Source of the DNA: Megalopta genalis
Lineage: Eukaryota; Arthropoda; Insecta; Hymenoptera; Halictidae
NCBI RefSeq assembly: GCF_051020955.1
Contig: NW_027476187.1
Location: forward strand, 1 to 64,000
DNA length: 64,000 nucleotides
Direction: 5' to 3'
In this document: piece by piece, positions 49,801 to 62,959 of the stretch
Position numbering within the stretch: the first letter of the stretch is position 1
Layout: each line of letters opens with the position of its first letter
Made by a program: the position numbers and the translations under genes
The notes under the pieces: model-generated
The model's input: the letters and a program-made list of their open reading frames with translations, nothing else
Told to the model about the DNA's origin: nothing
Databases searched by the model: none

Positions 49801-49980
49801 GAAGCTATATCACATATATCGCAAGTATTTGAAGCTAAATCATATGTGTCGCATGGATTTGAAGCTGAACCAACTACATCGCATTGATTTGAAGCTAAAT
49901 CTTGTGTATCGCATGGACTTGAAGCTAAATCATGTGAATAGCATGGATTTGAAGCTAACTCGTTCGTTTCGCATGCAGTT
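46855..49980. repeat. Proximal A2 cassettes
   Basis: A-type monomers with somewhat diverged types at first (GAAGCTCTGCCACTTATATC at 46,890 and 47,104), then standard ones. A plus-strand frame (MDLKLNLLHR-like decapeptides) stays open for 403 codons at 46,875-48,086. It has the same default-open character as elsewhere and no non-repeat sequence, so I do not call it a gene. Confidence 0.75.
48150..48815. repeat. 329-bp direct duplication
   Basis: The stretch from about 48,120 to 48,430 is repeated at an offset of 329 bp (11 monomers minus 1 bp). Diagnostic units are CGCTTGGATTTGAAAAAAACC, at about 48,171 and 48,500, and GTAGCTGAATAATG. The missing base is the 1-bp deletion in the GAAAAAAACC unit itself, so the duplicated unit carried its own phase shift. 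Confidence 0.82.
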
Positions 49981-49983
49981 GTA

Positions 49984-52900
49984 GCTAAATAATATATATC
50001 ATAAGTATTTGTAACTAAACCATTTGTTTTGCATGGATTTGAAGCTAAGCCTTCTACTTCGCATTCATTTGAAGCTAAATCATTTGTTTCGCATGGATTT
50101 GAATCTAAGCCTTGTCCTTCGAATTGATTTGAAGCTAAATCATGTGTTTGGTATGGATTTGAAGCTAAACCTTCTACATCGCATTGATTTGAAGCTAAAC
50201 CTTCTACATCGCATTGATTTGAAGCTAAACCTACTATATTCTATTGATTTGAAGCTAAACCTTCTACCTTTTATTGATTTGAAGCTAAACCTTCTACATC
50301 GCATTGATTTGAAGCTAAACCTTCTACATCGCATTGATTTGAAGATAAATCGTGTGTTTCGCATGGATTTGAAGCTAACTCGTTAGTTTCGCATGCAGTT
50401 GTAGCTAAATAATTTATATCACAAGTATTTGTAGCTAAACCATTTGTTTCCCATGAATTTGATGCTAAGCCTTCTACTTCGCATTGATTTGAAGCTAAAT
50501 CATTTGTTTCGCATGGAATTGAAACTACCGCGCTTGTTCCTCCAGCTTTTGAAGCTATATCACTTATATCGCAAGTATTTGAATCTAAATCATATGTGTC
50601 GTATGGATTTGAAGCAGAACCTTCTACATCGCATTGATTTGAAGCTAAATCTAGTGTATCGCATGGATTTGAAGCTAAACCTTCTACATCGCATTGATTG
50701 GCAGCAAAAATCATGTGTTTTGCATGGATTTGAAGCTATCTCGTTCGTTTCGCCTCCATTTGAAACTATATCACTTATATCGCAAGTATTTGAAGCTAAA
50801 TCATATGTGCCGTATGGATTTGCAGCTGAACATACTACATCGCATTGATTTGAAGCTAAATCTTTTGTATCGCATGCATTTGAATCTAAACCTTCTACAT
50901 CGCATTGATTTGAAGCTAAATCAAGTGTCTCGCATGGAATTGAAGCTACCTCGTTTGTTCCTACAGTATTTAAAGCTATATCACTTATATCGCAAGTATT
51001 TGAAGCTAAAACATATGTGTTGCATGGATTTGAAGCTAAACCTACTACATCGCATTGATTTGAAGCTGAACCTACTACATCGCATTGATTTGTATCTAAA
51101 TCTTGTGTATCGCATGGATTTGAAGCTAAACCTCCTACATCGCATTGGTTTGAAGCTAAATCATGTGAATCGCATGGATTTGAAGCTAACTCGTTCGTTT
51201 CGCATGCAGTTGTAGCTTAATAATGTATATCACAAGTATTTGTAGCTAAACCATTTATTTTGCATGTATTTGAAGCTAAGCCTTCTACTTCGCATTCATT
51301 TGAATCTAAATCATTTGTTTCTCATGGATTTGAATCTAAGCCTTGTCCTTCGAATTGATTTGAAGCTAAATCATGTGTTTCGTATGGATTTGAAGCTAAA
51401 CTTTCTACATCGAATTGATTTGAAGCTAAATCATGTGTCTCGCATGTAATTGAAGCTACCTCGTTTGTTCCTACAGCTTTTGAAGCTATATCACATATAT
51501 CGCAAGTATTTGAAGCTAAATCATATGTGTCGCATGGATTTGAAGCTGAACCAACTACATCGCATTGATTTGAAGCTAAACCTTCTACATCGCATTGGTT
51601 TGAAGCTAAATCATGTGAATCGCATGGATTTGAAGCTAACTCGTTCGTTTCGCATGCAGTTGTAGCTTAATAATGTATATCACAAGTATTTGTAGCTAAA
51701 CCATTTATTTTGCATGTATTTGAATCTAAGCCTTCTACTTCGCATTCATTTGAAGCTAAATCATTTGTTTCGCATGGATTTGAATCTAAGCCTTGTCCTT
51801 CGAATTGACTTGAATCTAAATCATGTGTTTGGTATGGATTTGAAGCTAAACCTTCTACATCGCATTGATTTGAAGCTAAACCTACTATATTCTATTGATT
51901 TGAAGCTAAACCTTCTACCTTTTATTGAATTGAAGCTAAACCTTCTACATCGCATTGATTTGAAGCTAAATCTAGTGTATCGCATGGATTTGAAGCTAAC
52001 TCGTTCGTTTCGCCTCCATTTGAAACTATATCACTTATATCGCAAGTATTTGAAGCTAAATCATATGTGCCGCATGGATTTGAAGCTGAACCTACTACAT
52101 CGCATTGATTTGAAGCTAAATCTTTTGAATCGCATGGATTTGAAGCTAAACCTTCTACATATCATTGATTTGAAGATAAATCTTGTGTATCGCATGGATT
52201 TGAAGCTAAACCTTCTACATAGCATTGGTTTGAAGCTAAATCATGTGAATCGCATGGATTTGAAGCTAACTCGATCGTTTCGCATGCAGTTGTAGCTTAA
52301 TAATGTATATCACAAGTATTGGTAGCTAAACCATTTATTTTGTATGTATTTGAAGCTAAGCCTTCTACTTCGCATTCATTTGAAGCTAAATCATTTGTTT
52401 CGCATGGAATTGAATCTAAGCCTTGTCCTTCGAATTGATTTGAAGCTAAATCATGTGTTTCGTATGGATTTGAAGCTAAACCTTCTACTTCGAATTGATT
52501 TGAAACTAAACCTACTATATTCTATTGATTTGAAGCTAAACCTTCTACCTTTTATTGATTTGAAGCTAAACCTTCTACATCGCATTGATTTGAAGATAAA
52601 TCATTTGTTTCGCATGGAATTGAAGCTACCTCGTTTGTTCCTCCTGCATTTGAAGCTATATCATTTGTATCGCATGGATCTGATTCAAACCATCTACATC
52701 GCATTGATTTGAAGCTTAATCATGTGTTTCGCATGGAATTGAGGCTACCTCGTTTGTTCCTACAGCTTTTGAAGCTATATCACATATATCGCAAGTATTT
52801 GAAGCTAAATCATATGTGTCGCATGGATTTGAAGCTGAACCAACTACATCGCATTGATTTGAAGGTAAATCTTGTGTATCACATGGACTTGAAGCTAAAT

Positions 52901-53340
52901 CATGTGAATCGCATGGATTTGAAGCTAACTCGTTCGTTTCGCATGCAGTTGTAGCTAAATGATATATACCATAAGTATTTGTAGCTAAACCATTTGTTTT
53001 GCATGGATTTGAAGCTAAGCCTTCTACTTCGCATTCATTTGAAGCTAAATCATTTGTTTCGCATGGATTTGAATCTAAGCCTTGTCCTTCGAATTGGTTT
53101 GAAGCTAAATCATGTGTTTGGTATGGATTTGAAGCTAAACCTTCTACATCGCATTGATTTGAAGCTAAACCTACTATATTCTATTGATTTGAAGCTAAAC
53201 CGTCTACCTTTTATTGATTTGAAGCTAAACCTTCTACATCATATTGATTTGAAGATAAATCGTGTGTTACGCATGGATTTGAAGCTAACTCGTTAGTTTC
53301 GCATGCAGTTGTAGCTAAATAATGTATATCACAAGTATTT
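49984..53340. repeat. A2 cassettes carrying the ATTCTATTGA/TTTTATTGA marker module
   Basis: Cassettes beginning near 50,024, 51,264, 51,714, 52,344 and 52,994 repeat one another. 50,024 and 52,994 share most of their sequence at an offset of 2,970 bp (99 monomers). 51,200-51,300 and 51,650-51,750 share CCATTTATTTTGCATGTATTTG. Marker units ending ATTCTATTGA and CTTTTATTGA occur at about 50,230, 51,890, 52,520 and 53,180, in the same order as at 20.6 and 24.7 kb in block A1. Confidence 0.8.
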
Positions 53341-53520
53341 GTAGCTAAACCATTTGTTTCCCATGAATTTGATGCTAAGCCTTCTATATCGCATTGATTT
53401 GAAGCTAAACCATTCGTTTCCCATGGATTTGAAGCTGAACCTACTACATCGCATTGATTTGAAGCTAAATCTTGTGTATCGCATGGACTTGAAGCTAGAT
53501 CATGTGTATCGCATGGAATT

Positions 53521-53800
53521 GAAGCTACATCGCTTGTTCCTCCAGCTTTTGAAGCTATATCACTTATATCGCAAGTATTTGAAGCTAAATCATATGTGTC
53601 GCATGGATTTGAAGCTGAACCTACTACATCGCATTGATTTGAAGCTAAATCTTGTGTATCGCATGGATTTGAAGCTAAACCTTCTACATCGCATTGGTTT
53701 GAAGCTAAATCATGTGTATCTCATGGATTTGCAGCTAACTCGTTCGTTGCGCATGCAGTTCAATCTAAATAACGTATATCACAATTATTTGAAGCTAAAC
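53521..53800. repeat. Four-copy module, copy 1
   Basis: The module starts GAAGCTACATCGCTTGTTCC and includes GTATCTCATGGATTTGCAGC and CGTTGCGCATGCAGTTCAATC. It recurs at 54,091-54,370 (offset 570 bp), 56,398-56,670 and, in part, 57,925-58,130. Confidence 0.8.
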
Positions 53801-54090
53801 CATTTGATTCGCATGGATTTGAAGCTAAGCTTTCTAGTTCGCATTAATTGGAAGTTAAATCACGTGTTTTGCATGGATTGTAAGCTAAACCTTCTACATC
53901 GCATTGATTTGAAGCCAAATCATGTGTCTCGCAAGGATTTGATGCTAACTCGTTTGTTTCGCATGCAGTTGTAGCTAAATAATGTATATCACAAGTATTT
54001 GTAGCTAAACCAATTGTTTCCCAAGAATTTGAAGCTAAGCCTTCTACTCCGCATTGATTTGAAGCTAAATCATTTGTTTCGCATGGAATT

Positions 54091-54370
54091 GAAGCTACAT
54101 CGCTTGTTCCTCCAGCTTTTGAAGCTATATCACTTATATCGCAAGTATTTGAAGCTAAATCATATGTGTCGCATGGATTTGAAGCTGAACCTACTACATC
54201 GCATTGATTTGAAGCTAAATCTTGTGTATCGCATGGATTTGAAGCTAAACCTTCTACATCGCATTGGTTTGAAGCTAAATCATGTGTATCTCATGGATTT
54301 GCAGCTAACTCGTTCGTTGCGCATGCAGTTCAATCTAAATAACGTATATCACAAGTATTTGAAGCTAAAC
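54091..54370. repeat. Four-copy module, copy 2
   Basis: Offset 570 bp (19 monomers) from copy 1, with nearly the same sequence. CACAAGTATT replaces CACAATTATT at the end. Confidence 0.8.
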
Positions 54371-54410
54371 CATTTGATTCGCATGGATTTGAAGCTAAAC
54401 CTTCTACATC

Positions 54411-54760
54411 ACATTGATTTGCAGCTAAATCATGTGTATCTCATGGATTTGAAGCTAACTCGTTCGTTTCGCATGCAGTTGTAGCTAAATAATGTATATC
54501 ACAAGTATTTGTAGCTAAACCATTTGTTTTGCATGGATTTGAAGCTAAGCATTCTACTTCGCATTCATTTGAAGCTAAATCATTTGTTTCGCATGGATTT
54601 GAAGCTACGCCTTCTACTTCGCATTGATTTGAAGCTAAATCATTTATATCGCATGGATTTGAAGCTGAACCTACTACATCGCATTGATTTGAAGCTAAAT
54701 CTTGTGTATCGCATGGATTTGAAGAAAACCATCTACATCGCATTGATTTGAAGCATAATC
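54411..54760. repeat. Local duplication, left copy (partner 55,100-55,510)
   Basis: Aligns with 55,100-55,510 at an offset of 689 bp, rising to 749 bp (+60, two monomers) in the second half. Diagnostic units are GTGTATCTCATGG, GAAGCTAAGCATTC and GAAGAAAACCATC. Confidence 0.78.
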
Positions 54761-55099
54761 ATGTGTTTCGCATAGATTTGAAGCTAAGCCTTCTACTTCG
54801 CATTCATTTGAAGCTAAATCATTTGTTTCGCATGGATCTGAGTCTACGCCTTGTTCGTCGAATTTATTTGAAGCTAAATCATGTGTATCGCATGGATTTG
54901 AAGCTAAACCTTCTACATCGCTTTGATTTGAAGCTAAATCATTTGTTTCGCATGGAATTGAAGCTACCTCGTTTGTTCCTCCTGCATTTGAAGCTATATC
55001 ACTTATATCGCATGGATTTGAAGCTGAACCTTCTACATCGCATTGATTTGAAGCTTAATCATGTGTATCGCATGGATTTGAAGCTAAACCTTCTACATC

Positions 55100-55510
55100 A
55101 CATTGATTTGCAGCCAAATCAGGTGTATCTCATGGATTTGAAGCTAACTCGTTCGTTTCGCATGCAGTTGTAGCTAAATAATGTATATCACAAGTATTTG
55201 TAGCTAAACCATTTGTTTTGCATGGATTTGAAGCTAAGCATTCTACTTCGCATTCATTTGAAGCTAAATCGTTTGTTTCGCATGGATTTGAAGCTACGCC
55301 TTCTACTTCGCATTGATTTGAAGCTAAATCATATGATTCGCATGGAATTGAAGCTACCTCGTTTGTTCCTCCTGCATTTGAAGCTATATCACTTATATCG
55401 CATGGATTTGAAGCTGAACCTACTACATCGCATTGATTTGAAGCTAAATCTTGTGTATCGCATGGATTTGAAGAAAACCATCTACATCGCATTGATTTGA
55501 AGCTTAATCA
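55100..55510. repeat. Local duplication, right copy (partner 54,411-54,760)
   Basis: Partner of 54,411-54,760 with two additional monomers (the GAATTGAAGCTACCTCG and TTCCTCCTGC units). The following ATAGATTTGAAG unit at 55,520 matches that at 54,772. Confidence 0.78.
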
Positions 55511-56397
55511 TGTGTTTCGAATAGATTTGAAGCTAAGCCTTCTACTTCGCATTCATTTGAAGCTAAATCATTTGTTTCGCATGGATTTGAGTCTAAGCAT
55601 TGTTCTTCGAATTTATTTGAAGCTAAATCATGTGTTTCGCATGGATTTGAAGCTAAACCTTCTACATCGCATTGATTTGAAGCTAAATCATGTGTTTCGC
55701 ATGGATTTGAAGCTAACTCGTTTGTTTCGCATGCAGTTGTAGCTACATAATGTATATCACAAGTATTTGTAGCTAAACCATTTGTTTCGCATGGATTTGA
55801 AGCTATGCCTTCTACTTCGCATTGATTTGAAGCTAAATCATTTGTTTCGCATGGATTTGAACCTAAGCCTTGTCCTTCGAATTGATTTGAAGCTAAATCA
55901 TGTGTTTCGTATGGATTTGAAGCTAAACCTTCTACATCGCATTGATTTGTAGCTAAACCTTCTACATTCTATTGATTTGAAGCTAAACCTTCTACCTCTT
56001 ATTGATTTGAAGCTAAACCTTCTACATCGCATTGATTTGAAGCTGAATCATTTGTTTCGCATGGAATTGAAGCTACCTCGTTTGTTCCTCCTGCATTTGA
56101 AGCTATATCACTTATATCGCATGGATTTGAAGCTGAACCTACTACATCGCATTGATTTGAAGCTAAATCTTGTGTATCGCATGGATTTGAAGAAAACCAT
56201 CTACATCGCATTGATTTGAAGTTTAATCATGTGTTTCGCATGGATTTGATGCTAACTCGTTTGTTTCGCATGCAGTTGTAACTAAATAATATATATCACA
56301 AGTATTTGTAGCTAAACCAATTGTTTCCCATGAATTTGAAGCTAAGCCTTCTACTCCGCATTGATTTGAAGCTAAATCATTTGTTTCGCATGGAATT

Positions 56398-56670
56398 GAA
56401 GCTACATCGCTTGTTCCCCCAGCTTTTGAAGCTATATCACTTATATCGCAAGTATTTGAAGCTAAATCATATGTGTCGCATGGATTTGAAGCTGAACCTA
56501 CTACATCGCATTGATTTGAAGCTAAATCTTGTGTATCGCATGGATTTGAAGCTAATCCTTCTACATCGCATTGGTTTGAAGCTAAATCATGTGTATCTCA
56601 TGGATTTGCAGCTAACTCGTTCGTTGCGCATGCAGTTCAATCTGAATAACGTATATCACAAGTATTTGAA
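56398..56670. repeat. Four-copy module, copy 3
   Basis: Same monomer order as the 53.5-kb module, with small changes such as TTGTTCCCCC for TTGTTCCTCC near 56,410 and CTAATCC for CTAAACC near 56,552. Confidence 0.78.
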
Positions 56671-57924
56671 GCTAAACCATTTGTTTCGCATGGATTTGAA
56701 GCTACGCCTTCTACTTCGCATTGATTTGAAGCTAAATCATTTGTTTCGCATGGAATTGAAGGTAACTCGTTCGATTGGCCTGTATTTGAAGCTAGATCAC
56801 TTATATCGCAAGTATTTGAAGCTAAATCATGTGTTTCGCATGATTTGAAGCTAAACCTTCTACATCGCATTGATTTGCAGCTGAATCATGTGTTTCGCAT
56901 CGATTTGAAGCTAAACCTTCTACATCGCATTGATTTGAAGCTAAATCGTGTGTTTCGCATGGATTTGAAGCTAAAGCTTCTACCTCGCATTGATTTGCAG
57001 GTAAATCATGTGTTTCGCATGGATTTGAAGCTAACTCGTTCGTTTCGCCTGCAGTTGAATCTACAACACTTATATCGCTAGTATTTGAAACTAAATTATG
57101 TGTATCGCGTGGATTTTGAAGCTAACTCGTTTGATTAGTCTTCATTTGAAGCTATATCACTTACACCACAAGTGTTTGAAGCTATATCATTTGTTTTGCA
57201 TGGATTTGAAGCTAAACCTTCTTCATCGCATTGATTTGAAGCTAAATCATGTGTTTCGCATAGATTTGAAGCTAAGCCTTCTACTTCGCATTCATTTGAA
57301 GCTAAATCATTTGTTTCGCATGGATTTGAGTCTAAGCCTTGTCCTTCGAATTTATTTGAAGCTAAATCATGTGTATCGCATGGATTTGAAGCTAAACCTT
57401 CTACATCGCATTGATTTGAAGCTAAATCATGTGTTTCGCATGGATTTGAAGCTAACTCGTTTGTTTCGCATGCAGTTGTATCTATATAATGTATATCACA
57501 AGTATTTGTAGCTAAACCATTTGTTTCGCATGGATTTGAAGATATGCCTTCTACTTCGCATTGATTTGAAGCTAAATCATTTGTTTCGCGTGGAATTGAA
57601 GCTACCTCGTTTGTTCCTCCTGCATTTGAAGCTATATCACTCATATCGCATTGGATTTGAAGCTGAACCTACTACATCGCATTGATTGAAGCTAAATCTT
57701 GTGTATCGCTTGGATTTGAAGAAAACCAACTACATCGCATTGATTTGAAGCTTAATCATGTGTTTCGCATGGATTTGATGCTAACTCGTTTGTTTCGCAT
57801 GCAGTTGTAGCTAAATAATGTATATCACAAGTATTGTAGCTAAACCAATTGTTTCCCATGAATTTGAAGCTAAGCCTTCTACTCCGCATTTATTTCAAGC
57901 TAAATCATTTGTTTCGCATGGAAT

Positions 57925-58130
57925 TGAAGCTACATCGCTTGTTCCTCCAGCTTTTGAAGCTATATCACTTATATCGCAAGTATTTGAAGCTAAATCATAT
58001 GTGTCGCATGGATTTGAAGCTGAACCTACTACATCGCATTGATTTGAAGCTAAATCTTGTGTATAGCATGGATTTGAAGCTAAACCTTCTACATCGCATT
58101 GGTTTGAAGCTAAATCATGTGTATCTCATG
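57925..58130. repeat. Four-copy module, copy 4 (truncated)
   Basis: The module start and the GTATCTCATG unit are present. It then switches near 58,130 to a GAAGATAAACCTTCTACCCGC unit that lacks two bases, followed by the marker module. Confidence 0.75.
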
Positions 58131-58519
58131 CATTTGAAGATAAACCTTCTACCCGCATTGATTTGTAGCTAAACATTCTACATTCTATTGATTTGAAGCT
58201 ATACCTTCTATCTCTTATTGATTTGAAGCTAAACCTTCTACATCGCATTGATTTGAAGCTAAATCATTTGTTTCGCATGGAATTGAAGCTACCTCGTTTG
58301 TTCCTCCTGCATTTGAAGCTATATCACTTATATCGCATGGATTTGAAGCTGAACCTACTACATCGCATTGATTTGAAGCTAAATCTTGTGTATCGCATGG
58401 ATTTGAAGAAAGCCATCTACATCGCATTGATTTGAAGCTTAATCATGTGTTTCGCATGGATTTGATGCTAACTCGTTTGTTTCGCATGCAGTTGTAGCTA
58501 AATAATGTATATCAGAAGT

Positions 58520-58640
58520 ATTTGTACCTAAACCAATTGTTTCCCATGAATTTGAAGCTAAGCCTTCTACTCCGCATTGATTTGAAGCTAAATCATTTGT
58601 TTCGCATGGAATTGAAGCTTACTCATTTGTTTCGCCTGCA
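58520..58640. repeat. Duplicated module around the A2 divergence boundary, left copy
   Basis: The units GTACCTAAACCAATTG, CTACTCCGCATTG and GAAGCTTACTCATTTG recur in the same order at about 60,260-60,375, placing homogenised-type monomers inside the diverged part. Confidence 0.72.
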
Positions 58641-59719
58641 TTTGTAGCTGTATCGCTTATATCGCAAGTATCTAATGTTAAATCATTTGTGTCGCATGAT
58701 TTTGAAGCCGAGCTTTCTACTTCGAATTGATTTGAATTTAAATCATGTGTTTCGCTTGGATTTTAAGCTAAACCTTCTACATCGCATTGATTTGAAGCTA
58801 ATTCATGTGTTTCGCTTGATTTTGAAGCTAACTGGTTTGTTTTGCCTGCATTTGAAGCTATATCATTTATATAGCAAGTATTTGAAGCTAAACCATTTGT
58901 TTCGCACAGATTTGAAGCTAAGCATTCTACTTCGCATTGATTTGAAGCTAAATCACTTGTTTCGCTTGGTTTTGAAGATAACTTGTTTGTTTCGGATGCA
59001 GTTGAAGCTGATTCATGTACATCACAAGTATTTGGAGCCAAACCATTTGCTTCGATTGGATTTGAAGCCAAGCTTTCTACTTCGCATTGATTTGAAGCTA
59101 AATCATGTGTTTCGCATGGATATGAAGCTAACTCGTTTGTTCCGCATGATGTTGAAGCTAAATCATGTTTATCACAAGTATCTGAATCTAAACCATTTGT
59201 TTCGCAATTATATGAAGCTAACCCATGTTTTTGTCATGAACTTGAAGCTAAATCATGTGTTTCTCATGGATTTGAAGCTAACTCGTTTGTTTCGTATGCA
59301 GTTGAAGCTAATGCATGTATATCATAAGTACCTGCGGCTAAACAATTTGTTTCGCATGTATTTGATGATAAACCACGTGTTTCGCATGAATTTGGAGATG
59401 TATCATGTTTTTCGCATGCATTTGAAGCTTAATCATTTGTCTCGCATGGATTTGAAGCTAAGCCTTCTACTTCGCACTGATTTGAAGCTAAATCATGTAT
59501 TTCGCTTGGAATTGAAGCTAAACCTTCTACATCGAATTGATTTGAAGCTAAATCATGTGTTTCGCTTGGTTTTGAAGCTAACTCGTTTGTTTCCCCTGTA
59601 TTTGAAGCTATATCACTTATGTCGCAAGTATCTGATACTAAATCATTTATTTCGCTTGGATTTGAAGCTAAGCCTTCTACATCGCATTGATTTGAAGCTA
59701 AATCATTTGTTCCCCATGG

Positions 59720-59915
59720 CTTTGAAGCTAACTCGTTTGCGTCTCCTGCATTTGAAGCTATATCACTTATATCGCAAGTATCTGAACCTAAATAATTCGT
59801 TTCGCATGGAATTGAAGCTAAACATTCTACATGGTATTGATTTGAAGCTACATCATGTGTTACGCATGGATTTGAAGCTACACAATCCAAATCGCATTGA
59901 TTTGAAGCTAAATCA
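59720..59915. repeat. Module with AACATTCTACATGG and ACACAATCC monomers, copy 1
   Basis: Rare monomers containing TTGCGTCTCCTGC, AACATTCTACATGG, TGTGTTACGCATGG and ACACAATCCAAATCGC are shared in part with 61,490-61,596 (offset about 1,681 bp) and in part with 62,960-63,100. Confidence 0.75.
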
Positions 59916-60259
59916 TTTGGTCCGCATGGATTTGAAGCTAAGCCTTCTTCTTCAACAGTGATTTGAAGCTAAATCATTTGTTTCGCATGGATTTGAAGCT
60001 AAACCTTCTACATCGTATTGATTTGAAGATAAATCAGGTGATTCGCATGGATTTGATGCAAACTCGTTTGCTTCGTCCGCATTTCTAACTATATCAATTA
60101 TATCGCAAGTATCTCAATCTAAATCATTTGTGTAGAATGGATTTGAAGCTAAACCTTCTACTTCGCATTGATTTGAAGCTAAATCATGCGTATTGCATGG
60201 ATTTGATGCTAACTCGTTTGTTTCGCATGCAGTTGTAGCTAAATAATGTATATCAGAAG

Positions 60260-60375
60260 TATTTGTACCTAAACCAATTGTTTCCCATGAATTTGAAGCT
60301 AAGCCTTCTACTCCGCATTGATTTGAAGCTAAATCATTTGTTTCGCATGGCATTGAAGCTTACTCATTTGTTTCG
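60260..60375. repeat. Duplicated module around the A2 divergence boundary, right copy
   Basis: Partner of 58,520-58,640. It differs at CATGGCATTG (versus CATGGAATTG) and GCATTTGGAGC (versus GCATTTGTAGC). Confidence 0.72.
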
Positions 60376-60884
60376 CCTGCATTTGGAGCTGTATCATTTA
60401 TATCGCAAGTATCTGAAGCTAAATCATGTGTTTCGCTTGGATTAGAAGCTAAATCGTTTGTTCCGCATGCAGTTGAAGCTAACCCTTCTGCTTCGCATTG
60501 ATTTGAACCTAAAAAATATGTTTCGCTTGAATTAGAAGGTAACTCGTTTGTTTCGCATGCAGCTGAAGCTAAATCATGTATATCACAAGTATTTGAAGCT
60601 AATCCATTTGTTCTGCATGGATCTGAAGGTAATCCATCTACATCGCATAGATTTGAAGCCAAATCAAGTGTTTCGCTTGGATTTGAAGTTAACTAGATTG
60701 TTTCGCATGCAGTTGAACCTAAATCGCATATATCACAAGTATTTGAAGCAAAACCATTTGCTCTGCATGGATTTGAAGCTAAGTGTTCTACTTCGCATTG
60801 ATCTGAAGCTAAATAATATGTTTCGCATGGATTTGAAGCTTAATCATGTGGTTTGCAATGATTTGAAGGTAACTCGTTTGTTTC

Positions 60885-61312
60885 GCCTGCAGTTGAAGCT
60901 ATATCATTTATAAGGCAAGTATTTGATGCTAAATCATTCGTTTCGCATGGATTTGGAGCCAAGCCTTCTACTACGCTTTGATTTGAAGCTAAATCATGTG
61001 TCTCGCTTGGATTTGAAGCTAACTCGTTTGTTTAGCCTGCATTTGAAACTATATCACTTATATCGCAAGTATCTGAAGCTTAATCAATCGTTTCTCATGT
61101 ATTTGAAGCTTAGCCATCTACTTCGCACTGATTCGAAGCTAAATCATGTGTTTCCCTTGGATGTGAAGCTAACTCGTTTGTTTCGTATGCAGTTGAAGAT
61201 AAATCAAGTTTAGCACAAGTAGATGAAGCTAATCCATTTGTTTCGCAAGAATATGAAGCTAAACCATGTGCTTCGCATGAATTTGCGTCTAAATAATGTG
61301 TTTCGCATGGAT
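60885..61312. repeat. Duplicated segment in diverged A2, left copy
   Basis: Aligns with 62,503-62,930 at an offset of 1,617-1,618 bp. Shared rare units are ATTTGGAGCCAAGCC, CTACTACGCTTTG, GTTTAGCCTGCATT, CAAGTTTAGCACAAG and CGCAAGAATATG. It shows that segmental amplification also reached the diverged part. Confidence 0.8.
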
Positions 61313-61489
61313 TTGATGCTACCTCGTTTGTTTATCCTGCAGTCGAAGTTAAATCATGAATATCACAAGTATTTGAAGCCAAACCATTTATTTCGAATGG
61401 ATTTGAAGCTATCTCGTTTGTTTCGCCTGCAGTTGAATCTATATTACTTACATCGCAAGTATTTGAAGCTAAATCATTTGTTCCGCATG

Positions 61490-61596
61490 GATTTGAAGCT
61501 AAACATTCTACATGGTATTGATTTGAAGCTACATCATGTGTTACGCATGGATTTGAAGCTACACAATCCAAATCGCATTGATTTGAAGCTAAATCA
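61490..61596. repeat. Module with AACATTCTACATGG and ACACAATCC monomers, copy 2
   Basis: Shares the right part of the 59,720-59,915 module (AACATTCTACATGG through ACACAATCCAAATCGC). Confidence 0.75.
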
Positions 61597-62502
61597 TGTG
61601 TTTCGCTTGGATTTGAAGCTTACTCATTAGTTTCGCCTGCATTTGGAGCTGTATCATTTATATCGCAAGTATCTGAAGCTAAATCATGTGTTTCGCTTGG
61701 ATATGAAGCTAAACCTTCTACATCTCATTGATTTGCATCTAAATCATGTGTTTCGCTTCGATTTGAAGCTAACTCGTTTGTTCCGCATGCAGTTGAAGCT
61801 AAGCCTTCTACTTCGCATTGATATGAACATAAATCATATGTTTCGCTTGGATTAGAAGCTAAATCGTTTGTTCCGCATGCAGTTGAATCTAACCCTTCTG
61901 CTTCGCATTGATTTGAACCTAAATCATATGTTTCGCTTGTTATAGAAGGTAACTCGTTTGTTTCGCATGAAGCTGAAGCTAAATCATGTATATCACAAGT
62001 ATTTGAAGCTAATCCATTTGTTCTGCATGGATTTGAAGCTAAGCCTTCTACTTCGCATTGATTTGAAGCTGAATCATGTATTTCACAAGGATTTGTAGCT
62101 AACTCGTTTGTTTCACATGCAGTTGGAGCTAAATCATGTATATCACAAATATTTGAAGCTAATCCATTTGTTCTGCATGGATTTGAAGATAAGCCTTCTA
62201 CTTTGCATAGATTTGAAGCTGAATCATGTATTTCACTTGAATTTGTAGCTAACTCGTTTGTTTCGCCTGCATTTGAAGCTATATCACTTATACCGCAAGT
62301 ACCTGAAGCTAAATCATTTGTTTCTAATGGATTTGAAGCTAACTCGTTCGTTTCGTCTGCATTGAAAATATAACACTTATACCGCAAGTATCTGAAGCTA
62401 AATCATTTGTTTCTCATGGATCTGAAGGTAATCCATCTACATCGCATTGATTTGAAGCCAAATCAAGTGTTTCGCTTGATTAGAAGTTAACTAGTTTGTT
62501 TC

Positions 62503-62930
62503 GCATGCAGTTGAAGCTATATCATATATAAGGCATGTATTTGAGGCTAAATCATTCGTTCCGCATGGATTTGGAGCCAAGCCTTCTACTACGCTTTGAT
62601 TTGAAGCTAAATCATGTGTCTCGCTTGGATTTGAAGCTAACTCGTTTGTTTAGCCTGCATTGGAATCTTATCGCTTATATCGCAAGTATCTGTAGCTGAA
62701 TCAATCGTTTCTCATGTATTTGAAGCTAAGCCATCTACTTCGCATTGATTGGAAGCTAAATCATGTGTTTCCCTTGGATGTGAAGCTAACTCGTTTGTTT
62801 CGTATGCAGTTGAAGATAAATCAAGTTTAGCACAAGTATATGAAGCTAATCCATTTGTTTCGCAAGAATATGAAGCTAAACCATGTGCTTCGCATGAATT
62901 TGGGTCTAAATAATGTGTTTCGCATGGATT
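62503..62930. repeat. Duplicated segment in diverged A2, right copy
   Basis: Partner of 60,885-61,312. It carries small differences such as GGAATCTTATCGC in place of GAAACTATATCAC near 62,661. Confidence 0.8.
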
Positions 62931-62959
62931 TGAAGCTAAATCATTTGTTCCGCATGGAT

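Noticed and set aside
46875..59961. Plus-strand long open frames (403 codons at 46,875-48,086 and 428 codons at 58,675-59,961; MDLKLNHVFR-like)
   Set aside because: They occupy the same DNA as minus-strand frames of similar openness, consist purely of the repeat, and exist only because those stretches lack the TTGTAGC monomer variant that supplies a TAG in this frame.
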